Below are positions 1 through 6,726 of a stretch of 10,364 nt of DNA, piece after piece (positions within the stretch are counted from its first letter, which is position 1; every line of letters begins with the position of its first letter). The notes under the pieces are model-generated. The model saw only the letters and a list, made by a program, of their open reading frames with translations. It was not told the origin of the DNA and did not search any database. Position numbers and translations under genes: made by a program. Origin of the DNA: an uncultured Campylobacter sp. (GTDB lineage: Bacteria > Campylobacterota > Campylobacteria > Campylobacterales > Campylobacteraceae); the NCBI RefSeq assembly GCF_938018035.1, contig NZ_CALIJF010000278.1:1-10364 (forward strand), given 5' to 3'.

Positions 1-28
1 CTACTATATATTAAAAAATGTATAGTAG
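1..28. terminator. Inverted repeat downstream of the RTX pseudogene, possible terminator
   Basis: Bases 1-8 (CTACTATA) are exactly complementary to bases 21-28 (TATAGTAG). The pairing continues inward with one mismatch to give a stem of about 12 pairs and a four-base loop. It begins 12 bases past the stop codon of the RTX pseudogene, where an intrinsic terminator would be expected. The stem is AT-rich and no following U tract can be checked because the window ends here, so a mobile-element end or a simple AT palindrome remains possible. Confidence 0.3.
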
Positions 29-40
29 CTCTTAAGCTTG

Positions 41-768
41 TTAAACTCTTTGGAAGCTTTTATAATTTGTCCTATCATTTCCATATCCACCTATTAGTAA
101 ATCGCCGTCGCCTTTACCCATTAGCGTATCATCGCCATATCCGCCCAATAAAACATCGTCTTTGTAGTCGCCCGTTAAAAGTCCGCTTGGAGTTACGTCA
201 TAGGGGAAAAATGACGACGATAAAGGTCTTGCATAGACTGTTTTGTCGGGCATTGTTACTTTTAGAATACCTTTTTGCAAAGCGTTCATATCAATATCTG
301 ATAGTCCGTCGCCCGTTATTTTGTCCCATAAATTTTGTGCCTGTTTACGTAAATCAAATATGCCACTATCTTTTCCGTCCAACTTATCTAATAAATTTCC
401 TATGTCATACCATATGTTATCCAACCGACAACAGGGATAAATTTTGTAATTGCAATAAGCCCAAAATCCACAGCTGCACCCACGACAGTATGCCCAAAAC
501 TTTGACCATCAGCTATATCATCGACTATACCAGCCAAACCATTTGCTAATCCTACTTTCTTGATATAATCGTCTAGTTTTTCTAATTCAATTTTTGTATA
601 TTTTTTGCCATTTATTTCTGTATATCTTTATAAGCCATTTAGCGACATATCGGCACCAGAAAGTGTATCTTTAAATCATTCAGCCAATTGTCTAGCTAAA
701 TCACTATTTTTTCTAAGTCTTACTTCTGCTTTGTCTAATTCTTGTTTAGCAACTAATTCTCTACTCAT
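41..768 (-). pseudogene. Broken N-terminal part of an RTX-type (hemolysin-type calcium-binding) protein
   Basis: Translation from ATG 768, behind a good AAGGAG site, begins MSRELVAKQELDKAEVRL. It meets TGA at codon 31 (676-678) and TAA at codon 47 (628-630), then stays open in the same frame to a TAG at 400-402. The coding signal continues in a second frame from about 424 (DNIWYDIGNLLDKL...) to a stop at 41, so a frameshift lies near 400-424. Putting Trp and Gln at the two stops gives one coherent protein of about 240 residues: a charged N-terminal helix, a Gly/Ala-rich hydrophobic stretch (LANGLAGIVDDIADG to KFIPVVGW), then glycine/aspartate nonapeptide-like repeats (LLGGYGDDTL, LLIGGYGND) at 74-145. 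Such repeats bind calcium in type I-secreted RTX proteins. The repeat block stops abruptly in an unrelated ten-residue tail, so the 3' part of the gene is also missing. It lies 18 bases after the membrane-protein gene. The inactivation is seen directly; the original function is unknown. Confidence 0.8.
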
Positions 769-786
769 GTTTTTCTCCTTTTTAGG

Positions 787-1560
787 TTAAAATTTCTTTT
801 CAACCAAATTTAAATTTATATGTTTCTTATCAGAAAAATATTTTTGTAAATCTGAATAATCTTGTTTATGAATTATATAAACCATATGAAATTTATCTTT
901 AAGAATATCTAAACTAGACCTTCCTTTGCATATGAGTTCTCCATAATCAAATATAAAAGCAGGAAATAATGTAAAATCTTTCAAATTTCCGCCTAAAATC
1001 AAATGAAAAATAAGTTTAAACAAACAATTTAAAAGTAAATAAATGACATAATAGGCGATAAGATAATGAACCATTTTTACTAATGCAACCATAAAAAATA
1101 TAAGTAGATTAAAAACAATAATTCCAATTAGCGATGATGGTGTAAGCAGTCTAAAAGTCCTTACGATAGGTTCTAAATCAACTAAATTTTTAACCCTTTT
1201 AACTTCGCCATTTATAATAAATTCGATTGTTTTATTTGTAAATTTTGTTTCGCATTTATTTTTAATAATGTAATAATAAAATGTAGCGACGATATGCAAA
1301 ATGCCAATTCCAAAAAAAGCCCATAGAAAAATATTGCTAATATTTGCAATCCCCATATAATCGGCATAAACCAATAAAACAAGCACTGTTCCGCAATGAG
1401 AAAAAAAGAATAAATTTGAAAGAAAGAATTCATAAGGATTTTTAATTACTATCGGTTCTTTATCGTAGTCTCTTTGATTGAAATCGCTTAAATTTGCGTT
1501 TTCGTTTGAGTTTAAATCCCGTTTTTTAACATTTTTATTCCAGTTTTTAAAATTTTCCAA
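787..1560 (-). CDS. Hypothetical membrane protein with about four transmembrane helices, possible immunity-type partner
   Basis: This 257-residue protein is not recognised. It has a polar, Asn/Lys/Asp-rich N-terminus (1-40), hydrophobic segments at about 44-66, 75-98, 142-162 and 165-190, a soluble loop between helices 2 and 3 (about 100-140), and a charged C-terminal cytoplasmic-type tail (about 192-257). The start is TTG at 1558-1560: a strong GGAAGGA site lies 6 bases upstream and an in-frame TAA sits two codons before the TTG, so no longer version is possible. The gene has no internal stops, in contrast to the broken RTX pieces on either side. The 18-base gap to the downstream RTX pseudogene suggests co-transcription. 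A small membrane protein beside RTX pieces could be an immunity or export accessory protein, but this rests on position only. AT-rich composition matches the RTX pieces rather than manC/wbaP. Confidence 0.7.
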   Translation of the reverse strand: MENFKNWNKNVKKRDLNSNENANLSDFNQRDYDKEPIVIKNPYEFFLSNLFFFSHCGTVLVLLVYADYMGIANISNIFLWAFFGIGILHIVATFYYYIIKNKCETKFTNKTIEFIINGEVKRVKNLVDLEPIVRTFRLLTPSSLIGIIVFNLLIFFMVALVKMVHYLIAYYVIYLLLNCLFKLIFHLILGGNLKDFTLFPAFIFDYGELICKGRSSLDILKDKFHMVYIIHKQDYSDLQKYFSDKKHINLNLVEKKF

Positions 1561-1566
1561 ATTTTA

Positions 1567-1573
1567 TCCTTCC
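1567..1573 (-). promoter_or_regulatory. Ribosome binding site supporting the TTG start of the membrane protein
   Basis: The minus strand reads GGAAGGA followed by 6 bases and then TTG. This is the only good site near the 5' end of the open frame. With the in-frame stop just upstream, it fixes the non-ATG start. Confidence 0.6.
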
Positions 1574-1588
1574 ATTTTTTGCTTTTCT

Positions 1589-1630
1589 CGTCATTGCGGG
1601 TAAACTTTGCAAGCGAAGCAATCTGCCGAC
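1589..1630. repeat. Dispersed-palindrome-like sequence in an intergenic gap
   Basis: The minus strand holds GATTGCTTCGCTTGCAA, a short spacer and CCCGCAATGACG. The arms ATTGC (1593-1597 on the plus strand) and GCAAT (1618-1622) are complementary, and TTGC/GCAA pairs lie inside. The pattern GATTGCTTCGC...CGCAATGACG resembles short interspersed palindromes found in many bacterial genomes. It fills most of the 78-base gap between two genes. A single copy is seen here, so the repeat assignment comes from pattern memory only. Confidence 0.4.
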
Positions 1631-1638
1631 AGTAAATG

Positions 1639-2184
1639 TTATAAAAATCTCAGTCCTATTCTCATCTTTGATTTGGTTGCTTTTGCGAATTCTATATCCA
1701 CCTTACTTAAGCAGCTATAAATTCCCCGTGAGTCTTTAGCCGCTTCACTTACTCCAGTCCATTCGTAGATCGGCTCATCGATAAGAGCAACCTTAGAGCC
1801 TTGCTTTACGGTGTTAGAATTCTCATCTATCGTTATCTCTTTGTAGTTTAGATCGATACTTTTGATATTATTATCCGCAAGCGAGCTTGGCTCTCCTTTG
1901 TCGGTAATGCCGTTAGAATTCGTACCTTTCCAAATTTTAAGCTTATTAAATATCTCGTCCTTTTCGTCTATTATGTTGTCGCCATTTAAATCATAGGCCT
2001 TTAAAGCTTCATAGCCGTTGGTCGCTTTTTTATCTGTGTATCCGTAAGCGGCATTTGAAATAGTATGATTTCCGAATAGTTCATTTCCATTGTCTATTTT
2101 ACCAGATACTATCATCCCCCCCCTATCCCTCAAACAGATCAAAATTTTATCCGCAAATTCTCTAAATTTTAAAATAGCTACCAC
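1639..2184 (-). pseudogene. Orphan fragment of a large RTX / EF-hand calcium-binding exoprotein
   Basis: The open frame has 181 codons. Its middle part matches the conserved calcium-binding region that adjoins RTX repeats in large secreted proteins: KIDNGNELFG (29-38), then NGYEALKAYDLNGDNIIDE (56-74) with an EF-hand loop (D65, N67, D69, D73, D76), then a second degraded loop (TNSNGITDKGE, 88-98) and IKSIDLNYKE (107-116). In family members this segment is internal to proteins of many hundred residues; here both flanks are missing. The first 22 or so codons (GTG start, no convincing ribosome site) look like intergenic DNA read through, and homology begins just after a G8 tract. The last 50 residues (EPIYEWTGVSEAAKDSR to the stop) do not follow the family pattern. 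It is probably a recombined remnant and not a functional gene, though a phase-variable product cannot be excluded. Confidence 0.65.
2116..2123. repeat. Homopolymeric C8 (G8 on the coding strand) tract
   Basis: Eight C residues on the plus strand read as AGG GGG GGG ATG in the RTX fragment frame. G tracts of about this length or longer mutate by slippage in Campylobacter and switch genes on and off. Of the three frames entering the tract from upstream, two contain stops close by and only the frame used here is open, so a change of one or two G would uncouple the upstream codons from the RTX segment. Confidence 0.75.
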
Positions 2185-2637
2185 TTTTGCGAGATAGGCA
2201 ATTTAAAATTTTAAAATGCGTCGGCGAGAAAGTAAGGGCAAAATTTATCTGTCTTGTAAAAATTTTACATCGTAGTATTCGAGCAGAAGCGGAAAGCGGC
2301 AGTAAATTTTATCGGGTAGCGCCTTTTTTGTATGCTTAAGCAATGCGATTCGCGCTAATAATTTTCCCGCGATACTACATAATCTTGATCGTCTGCATTA
2401 AACCATCACTATTTTCGCGTAGTCTTATTTCCATACAGGTATGAAATAAAATTTCAGAATTTCAAATTTTGCGCCGTAAATTCCTAACTATTGCCGTATG
2501 ATTACATTATTATGTATATGTATTTAAATCGTGGCAAATTTAGTTTCGAGCGATTCTAATATCTCGATTGAAGCACCGTATTAAATTTGAAATTTATCTC
2601 AAAAGAGATAGCCGTGCCTTAAAGACTCACTGAACGA
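2185..2637. other. 453-base stretch without an intact gene; faint coding-like traces on the minus strand
   Basis: No complete gene, tRNA or insertion sequence is seen. On the minus strand an ATG at 2434 opens a 19-codon frame (MEIRLRENSDGLMQTIKIM, stop at 2375-2377). A second frame is open without a stop from 2397 to 2248, ending in ALPDKIYCRFPLLLEYYDV and a short tail before TAA. A third short run (YGASIEILESLETKFATI) lies near 2527-2580. These read like protein but sit in different frames with stops between them, so at most they are a decayed gene. The phrase LRLREN...QTIK is faintly like a CYTH domain, which is not enough for a call. Confidence 0.3.
2595..2610 (-). terminator. Small hairpin after wbaP, weak terminator candidate
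   Basis: TATCTC and GAGATA form a perfect six-base stem around a four-base loop, 27 bases past the wbaP stop on the minus strand. No continuous U tract follows (the downstream bases are AATTTCAAATTTAA), so it is at best a weak intrinsic terminator at the end of the glycan operon. Confidence 0.3.
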
Positions 2638-3948
2638 TCAGCTTGCCCCTTCGCGCGCCAAAACGACCTTGAAAGTTTTTAAAATAATTACGATATCGTT
2701 CCATATCGACCAGTTTTTCATATACCACGTATCCATGCCCGCCCTGGTCGCAAAATCCACATCGCTGCGCCCGCTCACCTGCCAAAGCCCCGTGATACCG
2801 GGCTTAACGGCGAGTATGAGATCAGCGTATTCGCCCATATCTTTGCGCTCGTATTGCGCGCACGGGCGAGGACCTACGATGCTCATTTCGCCCTTTAGGA
2901 CGTTGATCAGCTGCGGAAGCTCATCAAGCGAGCTTCTGCGCAAAAAATTGCCCAGCTTCGTGATGCGCGGATCATGCTCGTATTTGTGATATTTTTCAAA
3001 ATACTCCACCTCTTGCGGATTTTGCTTTAGATACTGAGCTAAAATTTCATCACCGTTTTCTTTCATCGAGCGAAATTTCAGGCATCCAAACGGCTTGCCG
3101 CCAAACCCCATTCTTTGGTGCGAAAAAAATATGCGTCCCTCCGGTTCTTTTAGCTTCATCATTAGCGCTATTACGCCGAAAATCGGCACCAGCAAAGGAA
3201 GCGCTAAGAAAATTAGCGCCAAATCAAGCCCGCGTTTAAGCGCTAAATTTAGAGGACTTTTCAGAGAATTTCGTATCGCAAAGAGGCTGGTGCGTGATGC
3301 AAAGACGCTGTAAATATAGGTCTGCGTAAAGTCGTACGAACGCAGCACCGGGGTAAATAAAATTTCTTTATTTTCCCTGATGTTACTCTCGATGAGCTCG
3401 TTTAAGGCACTCGCTTCGAGCCTGCTTCCGCCGATAAACAGTACGTCGTAATCCCTGCCTAGCGCTCTTACATATCCAAGATATGTGCTTCCTAAAACAG
3501 AGCTTTCAAACTCCTCGCCCTCGCCTAAAATTTTCGCCCTCTTTCGCCATAATCCAAATTTAAAAAGCTTCCTTTTCGTTACGAGCTTCAAAAGCGGCAA
3601 AACCACCGCCATAAAGGCGAAGCTCAAAATAAAGCTGGCACGCGAAAATTCGTAATTAACTTTGATTAAAGCAAGCAGCGCCAGGCTTAGTAAAAGCCCC
3701 AAGAAGCAGCTTTTTACTAAAATTCTACTCTCGTGCCAAAAATCATACCGCCTCGAATAGATCCCTTGATAGAAAAATAGAAATATCATTATGACATAGG
3801 ACGGCGCGAAGCCCTGATACCTGCCGATGTCCAGCAGCACGTTATCGCCGTAGAGCAAATTTTTAAGCACCACGGCAAGCCCGAAGCAAAGCCAGATGCC
3901 GAAAATATCGACCGCCAAGATTATCAAAACGCAGAGTTGCTTTTTCAT
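2638..3948 (-). CDS. wbaP: WbaP-family undecaprenyl-phosphate hexose-1-phosphate transferase
   Basis: This 436-residue membrane enzyme of the polyprenol-phosphate phosphoglycosyl transferase superfamily is predicted to move a sugar-1-phosphate from a UDP-sugar onto undecaprenyl phosphate, the first step of O-antigen or capsule assembly at the inner membrane. The N-terminal half has hydrophobic helices at about 4-28, 48-65, 78-96 and 103-121 and a soluble segment that includes DVLFIGGS (168-175). The catalytic half starts at KRGLDLAL (238-245) with its membrane-embedded helix and carries FSHQRMGFGGKPFGCLKFRSM, the SSLDELPQL motif with the Asp-Glu catalytic pair (342-343), SIVGPRP (356-362), PGITGLWQVSGR (383-394) and the WbaP-like end WYMKNWSIWNDIVIILKT. 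The length is slightly under the classic WbaP of about 475. The ATG at 3948 lies one base after the manC stop behind an AGGAG site; an upstream GTG-type extension to 4023 would only read through manC. UDP-galactose is the usual family substrate but the donor cannot be read from sequence. G+C is higher than in the transferase genes. Stop codon is TGA. Confidence 0.93.
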   Translation of the reverse strand: MKKQLCVLIILAVDIFGIWLCFGLAVVLKNLLYGDNVLLDIGRYQGFAPSYVIMIFLFFYQGIYSRRYDFWHESRILVKSCFLGLLLSLALLALIKVNYEFSRASFILSFAFMAVVLPLLKLVTKRKLFKFGLWRKRAKILGEGEEFESSVLGSTYLGYVRALGRDYDVLFIGGSRLEASALNELIESNIRENKEILFTPVLRSYDFTQTYIYSVFASRTSLFAIRNSLKSPLNLALKRGLDLALIFLALPLLVPIFGVIALMMKLKEPEGRIFFSHQRMGFGGKPFGCLKFRSMKENGDEILAQYLKQNPQEVEYFEKYHKYEHDPRITKLGNFLRRSSLDELPQLINVLKGEMSIVGPRPCAQYERKDMGEYADLILAVKPGITGLWQVSGRSDVDFATRAGMDTWYMKNWSIWNDIVIILKTFKVVLAREGAS

Positions 3949-3949
3949 C

Positions 3950-5314
3950 CTAACTCCTATTAAAATCATCTTGCAGGCGCACGATATCGTCCTCGCCGGT
4001 GTAGCTGCCGACTTGAGCCTCAATTAGCACGACGGGGATTTTGCCCTCGTTTGCAAGGCGATGGACCTCGCCCATCCTAATGAATGTCGATTCGTTCTCG
4101 CGCAGCAAGAAATTTCGCTCGTTAACAGTCACGGTTGCGGTGCCGCTAATGACGATCCAATGCTCATTGCGATGATAATGCTTTTGTAGCGATAATCGCT
4201 TGCCAAGCTTAATGACGATGCGCTTGATCTTGTAACCGCGCTCATCTTCAAGTACCGTGTAACTGCTCCACGGGCGGTGCGTCGTTACGTGCACGCGCGC
4301 TAGATCGCTATCCTTCAGCCGCTCCACCACCTGCTTTACCTTTTGGGTAGAGCCTTTTTTGCATATGAGCAAAGCGTCTTTGGTATCGACGATAGCGAGA
4401 TCCTCGACGTCTATGGCTGCTATAGTGCGGCCCGAGCCGATGATGAGATTGTTTTTAGAATTTAGAGCGATATTTTGCTCGCTTGCGGTGTTGCCGTTCG
4501 CGTCTTTAGGCAGTTCGGCGTCTAAACTATCGAAGCTTCCCAGATCGCTCCAACCGATGTCTGCAGGTACGACCTTGGCAAGGCTCGTGCGCTCCATAAC
4601 TGCGTAATCGATGCTATCTGCGGGTATCTCTTGCATATCGCCTAGTTTAATTCTAATCGGATTTTCCGCGTTAGAATTTTCATGCGCACGAACGCAGGCT
4701 TCGTAAATTTCAGAGCTCTGCGCCTTTAGTTCGCCTAAAAATACGCCAGCTTTAAACATAAACATGCCGCTGTTCCAGTAAAAATTCCCCGCTTCTATGT
4801 AGCTTTGCACCGCTGCAAGCTCAGGCTTTTCGTGAAATTTTAACACGTCCTCGCCGTTTGCTTCGATATAGCCGTAGCCCGTATTTGCATCCGCTGGCTT
4901 GATACCAAACGTCACCAAAAACCCCTGCTTCGCAAGCTCGTGCGCGCGCAAGACGCTGTTTTTATACGCTGCCTGATTTCTAATTAGATGATCGCTCGGC
5001 GTTACGAAAACGATCTCCTCGGCCTTTAAGCTCAAACACGCAAGCGCAATCGCAGGAGCTGTGTTTCTACCGACGGGCTCGAGCAGAAATTTTACGCCGC
5101 GCGTACCCAAAGCCTCAAGCTGATCAAGCGCCAAAAAATACTGCTGCTCGTTCGAGACGACGAGCGTGCGCTCGCATAGCGGGGAGTTTCGCTCATAGCT
5201 CATCATAAAAAGCGAGCGGTCATCAAAGAGGCGCACGAACTGCTTCGGCATAAGCGTGCGGCTGATCGGCCACAGCCTCGTGCCGCTGCCGCCACTTAGG
5301 ATTATATTAGTCAT
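3950..5314 (-). CDS. manC: Bifunctional mannose-1-phosphate guanylyltransferase / mannose-6-phosphate isomerase
   Basis: This 454-residue cytoplasmic enzyme of the ManC/AlgA type makes GDP-mannose, with a type II phosphomannose isomerase domain that converts fructose-6-phosphate to mannose-6-phosphate. The N-terminal nucleotidyltransferase shows LSGGSGTRLWPISR (6-19) with the pyrophosphorylase signature, MPKQF (22-26), EPVGRNTAPAIA (79-90), TPSDHL (105-110), NTGYGYIE (144-151), FHEKP (160-164), YWNSGMFMF (179-187) and IGWSDLGSF (253-261). The C-terminal cupin begins near RPWSSYTVLE (347-356) and carries the metal-site pattern with H379, H381, E384 and, later, H418, ending GSYTGEDDIVRLQDDF. 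All key residues are present and the length is near the usual 460-480. The ATG overlaps the end of the WbaZ-like gene by 8 bases and has an AAGGA site 8 bases upstream. Phosphomannomutase (ManB) is not in the window and must be encoded elsewhere. G+C is clearly higher than in the glycosyltransferases: 35 of 60 bases at 4381-4440. Confidence 0.97.
   Translation of the reverse strand: MTNIILSGGSGTRLWPISRTLMPKQFVRLFDDRSLFMMSYERNSPLCERTLVVSNEQQYFLALDQLEALGTRGVKFLLEPVGRNTAPAIALACLSLKAEEIVFVTPSDHLIRNQAAYKNSVLRAHELAKQGFLVTFGIKPADANTGYGYIEANGEDVLKFHEKPELAAVQSYIEAGNFYWNSGMFMFKAGVFLGELKAQSSEIYEACVRAHENSNAENPIRIKLGDMQEIPADSIDYAVMERTSLAKVVPADIGWSDLGSFDSLDAELPKDANGNTASEQNIALNSKNNLIIGSGRTIAAIDVEDLAIVDTKDALLICKKGSTQKVKQVVERLKDSDLARVHVTTHRPWSSYTVLEDERGYKIKRIVIKLGKRLSLQKHYHRNEHWIVISGTATVTVNERNFLLRENESTFIRMGEVHRLANEGKIPVVLIEAQVGSYTGEDDIVRLQDDFNRS
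3954..3958 (-). promoter_or_regulatory. Ribosome binding site fixing the wbaP start
   Basis: AGGAG on the minus strand lies inside the last codons of manC, 5 bases before the ATG at 3948. It selects this start over the longer open frame that extends into manC and implies translational coupling of the two genes. Confidence 0.7.
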
Positions 5315-6413
5315 TTAGGCCGTCCTTAAATTCCTCATATTTTTTCTTGACGTAGCTTTTGATCTCGGCCTCAAATCTCTCTTTTGAAAATTTTAGAGCA
5401 TTTTTTCTGATGGCTATAGGATCAAATTTATCTATATTTATTTCAAATTTATTAATTGCATCTATAAGCTCATGCACATTTTGATTATAAAAATAAACGC
5501 CTGTTTGCATGTCTACAATAGTCTCTTTTGTGCCGCCTCTTCCCAAGCAAATCACAGGTGTGCCACAAGCCTGCGCCTCAACTGGTGCTATACCAAAATC
5601 TTCTTCTGCCATAAAAACAAAAGCTTTTGCTCTACTCACATAATTGCTGATAGCAATTTTGTCCAAAAAACCTACAAATTCAATATTACTATTAGATAAG
5701 TTTTTCAAATACTCTCTTTGGCTACCATCGCCAACTATTATTAGTTTTTTATCTTTTAACACATTAAAGGCCTTCACAATTATATCAAATCTTTTATATG
5801 GTTCCAACCTACCAACACTAACATAATACGACTCCTTTTTTGTTTCTAATCCAAAACTATCAATATCAACTGGCGGATAAATTACTACAGAATCTCTCCC
5901 ATACCTACTCTTAACCCAAGACTGAACAAACTTTGAGTTCGATATTATAAAATCAGGTTTTTTTGATGCCTCTATATCAAATTTTTGCAAATACGGTATT
6001 ATAAATTTAAATATTCTCTTTATTCCGGTAAAGTATAAATTTCGTTCTTCCCATATATATTTCAAATTTCTAGCTTGAAAATAAGATATATGTAAAGCTC
6101 CTTGGGATGTTACATATTTTGAAATAGCATGCGAAGAGCTAATTATCAATTTAGTGTCTTGTGGTAATTTTATGCCTTTTATAAAATATGGAAACAAAGG
6201 TAAAAAATATCTAAATCTCTTACCAAATAAATTTAATAAAGTATGGTTGATTTTAGGGATATTTCCATTAAATGTTTTATCAAGATCCTCTTTGCACATT
6301 ATATTCACAAGAGTGTAGCATTCATCAAATTTAAATATTTTATGCAAAGAATTAATGACGCGTTCCGAGCCTGCATATTTATCCAGCCAATCAACAACTA
6401 AAATTTTTTTCAT
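5307..6413 (-). CDS. GT4 glycosyltransferase, WbaZ-like (probable mannosyltransferase)
   Basis: This 368-residue GT-B fold retaining transferase is predicted to act on the cytoplasmic face of the inner membrane. The whole pattern follows the WbaZ-like subgroup of family GT4: VVDWLDKYAGSERVI (6-20), LIISSSHAISKYV (89-101), GALHISYFQARNLKYIWE (105-122), FIISNSKFVQ (155-164), VVIYPPVDID (176-185), VSVGRLEPYKRFD (198-210) with the donor-binding Lys/Arg, LIIVGDG (224-230) and AEEDFGIAPVEAQACGTPV (269-287) carrying the E-x7-E motif (E271, E279). WbaZ relatives add mannose from GDP-mannose, which fits the adjacent manC, but acceptor and linkage are unknown. The start is ATG 6413, with GGAG 6 bases upstream; an ATG four codons earlier lacks a ribosome site and contains that GGAG. 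The gene is AT-rich except for its final codons, which resemble the richer manC side. Its stop overlaps manC. Confidence 0.9.
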   Translation of the reverse strand: MKKILVVDWLDKYAGSERVINSLHKIFKFDECYTLVNIMCKEDLDKTFNGNIPKINHTLLNLFGKRFRYFLPLFPYFIKGIKLPQDTKLIISSSHAISKYVTSQGALHISYFQARNLKYIWEERNLYFTGIKRIFKFIIPYLQKFDIEASKKPDFIISNSKFVQSWVKSRYGRDSVVIYPPVDIDSFGLETKKESYYVSVGRLEPYKRFDIIVKAFNVLKDKKLIIVGDGSQREYLKNLSNSNIEFVGFLDKIAISNYVSRAKAFVFMAEEDFGIAPVEAQACGTPVICLGRGGTKETIVDMQTGVYFYNQNVHELIDAINKFEINIDKFDPIAIRKNALKFSKERFEAEIKSYVKKKYEEFKDGLND

Positions 6414-6726
6414 ATTAATCTCCATTTATAATGTATACTATTTCGCAAAGAACTAATTTCTTTTTATAATTTGCTCATCCACATTCTTTTTACTTACAGC
6501 GTATATATAAGCCAATTCACGTCAATATAATATCACTTTCATCACGTTTTGCTGTGAGCAATTAATTTTATTACAAACCAGAATTCTATTGCTCCAAGGC
6601 TTAATTTTACAAAATCCACAACCTACAATTGGTATATAAATTATCTGAAACAATTTATTGACCTTTTTTAAAAGTAATCCTAAAAACCATATTGGCAAGC
6701 TGTTTGGTTGCAAATATCTTTATACC
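6414..6726. other. Intergenic gap in the operon with a possible decayed gene remnant
   Basis: The other genes of this cluster touch, overlap or lie within 23 bases, so a 313-base gap is unusual. On the minus strand a 63-codon frame (TTG 6713 to stop at 6522) reads QPNSLPIWFLGLLLKKV and later VGCGFCKIKPW; a GTG overlapping the upstream gene's TGA opens a different frame of 16 codons. Neither has a good ribosome site at a proper distance, and the sense runs change frame, which suggests a broken gene. The IWFLGLLL and IKPW phrases are faintly like the start of WcaF-type hexapeptide acetyltransferases, too weak to call. Near 6427-6440 the minus strand has TATACATTATAA just before the WbaZ-like gene, which could be an internal promoter -10 region. 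Confidence 0.35.
6420..6423 (-). promoter_or_regulatory. Ribosome binding site fixing the WbaZ-like gene start
   Basis: GGAG on the minus strand precedes the ATG at 6413 by 6 bases. It overlaps the alternative ATG at 6425, for which no such site exists, so the shorter start is preferred. Confidence 0.6.

Noticed and set aside
628..678. Stop codon reassignment (TGA read as Trp) to rescue the RTX gene
   Set aside because: A TAA and a frameshift also break the gene, and TGA ends both the WbaP-type and MtfB-like genes normally.
67..790. Plus-strand open frames over the RTX pseudogene
   Set aside because: They mirror the minus-strand coding sequence, lack ribosome sites and show no recognisable protein pattern.
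1212..1433. A 73-codon minus-strand frame within the membrane-protein gene
   Set aside because: It overlaps entirely with the longer, ribosome-site-supported frame and has no evidence of its own.
3949..4023. A 25-codon upstream extension of the WbaP-type gene
   Set aside because: It reads through the manC 3' end in another frame; the ATG at 3948 has an AGGAG site at the right distance and starts with a typical hydrophobic N-terminus.
2669..4607. Plus-strand open frames inside wbaP and manC
   Set aside because: They are antisense shadows of strongly conserved minus-strand genes.
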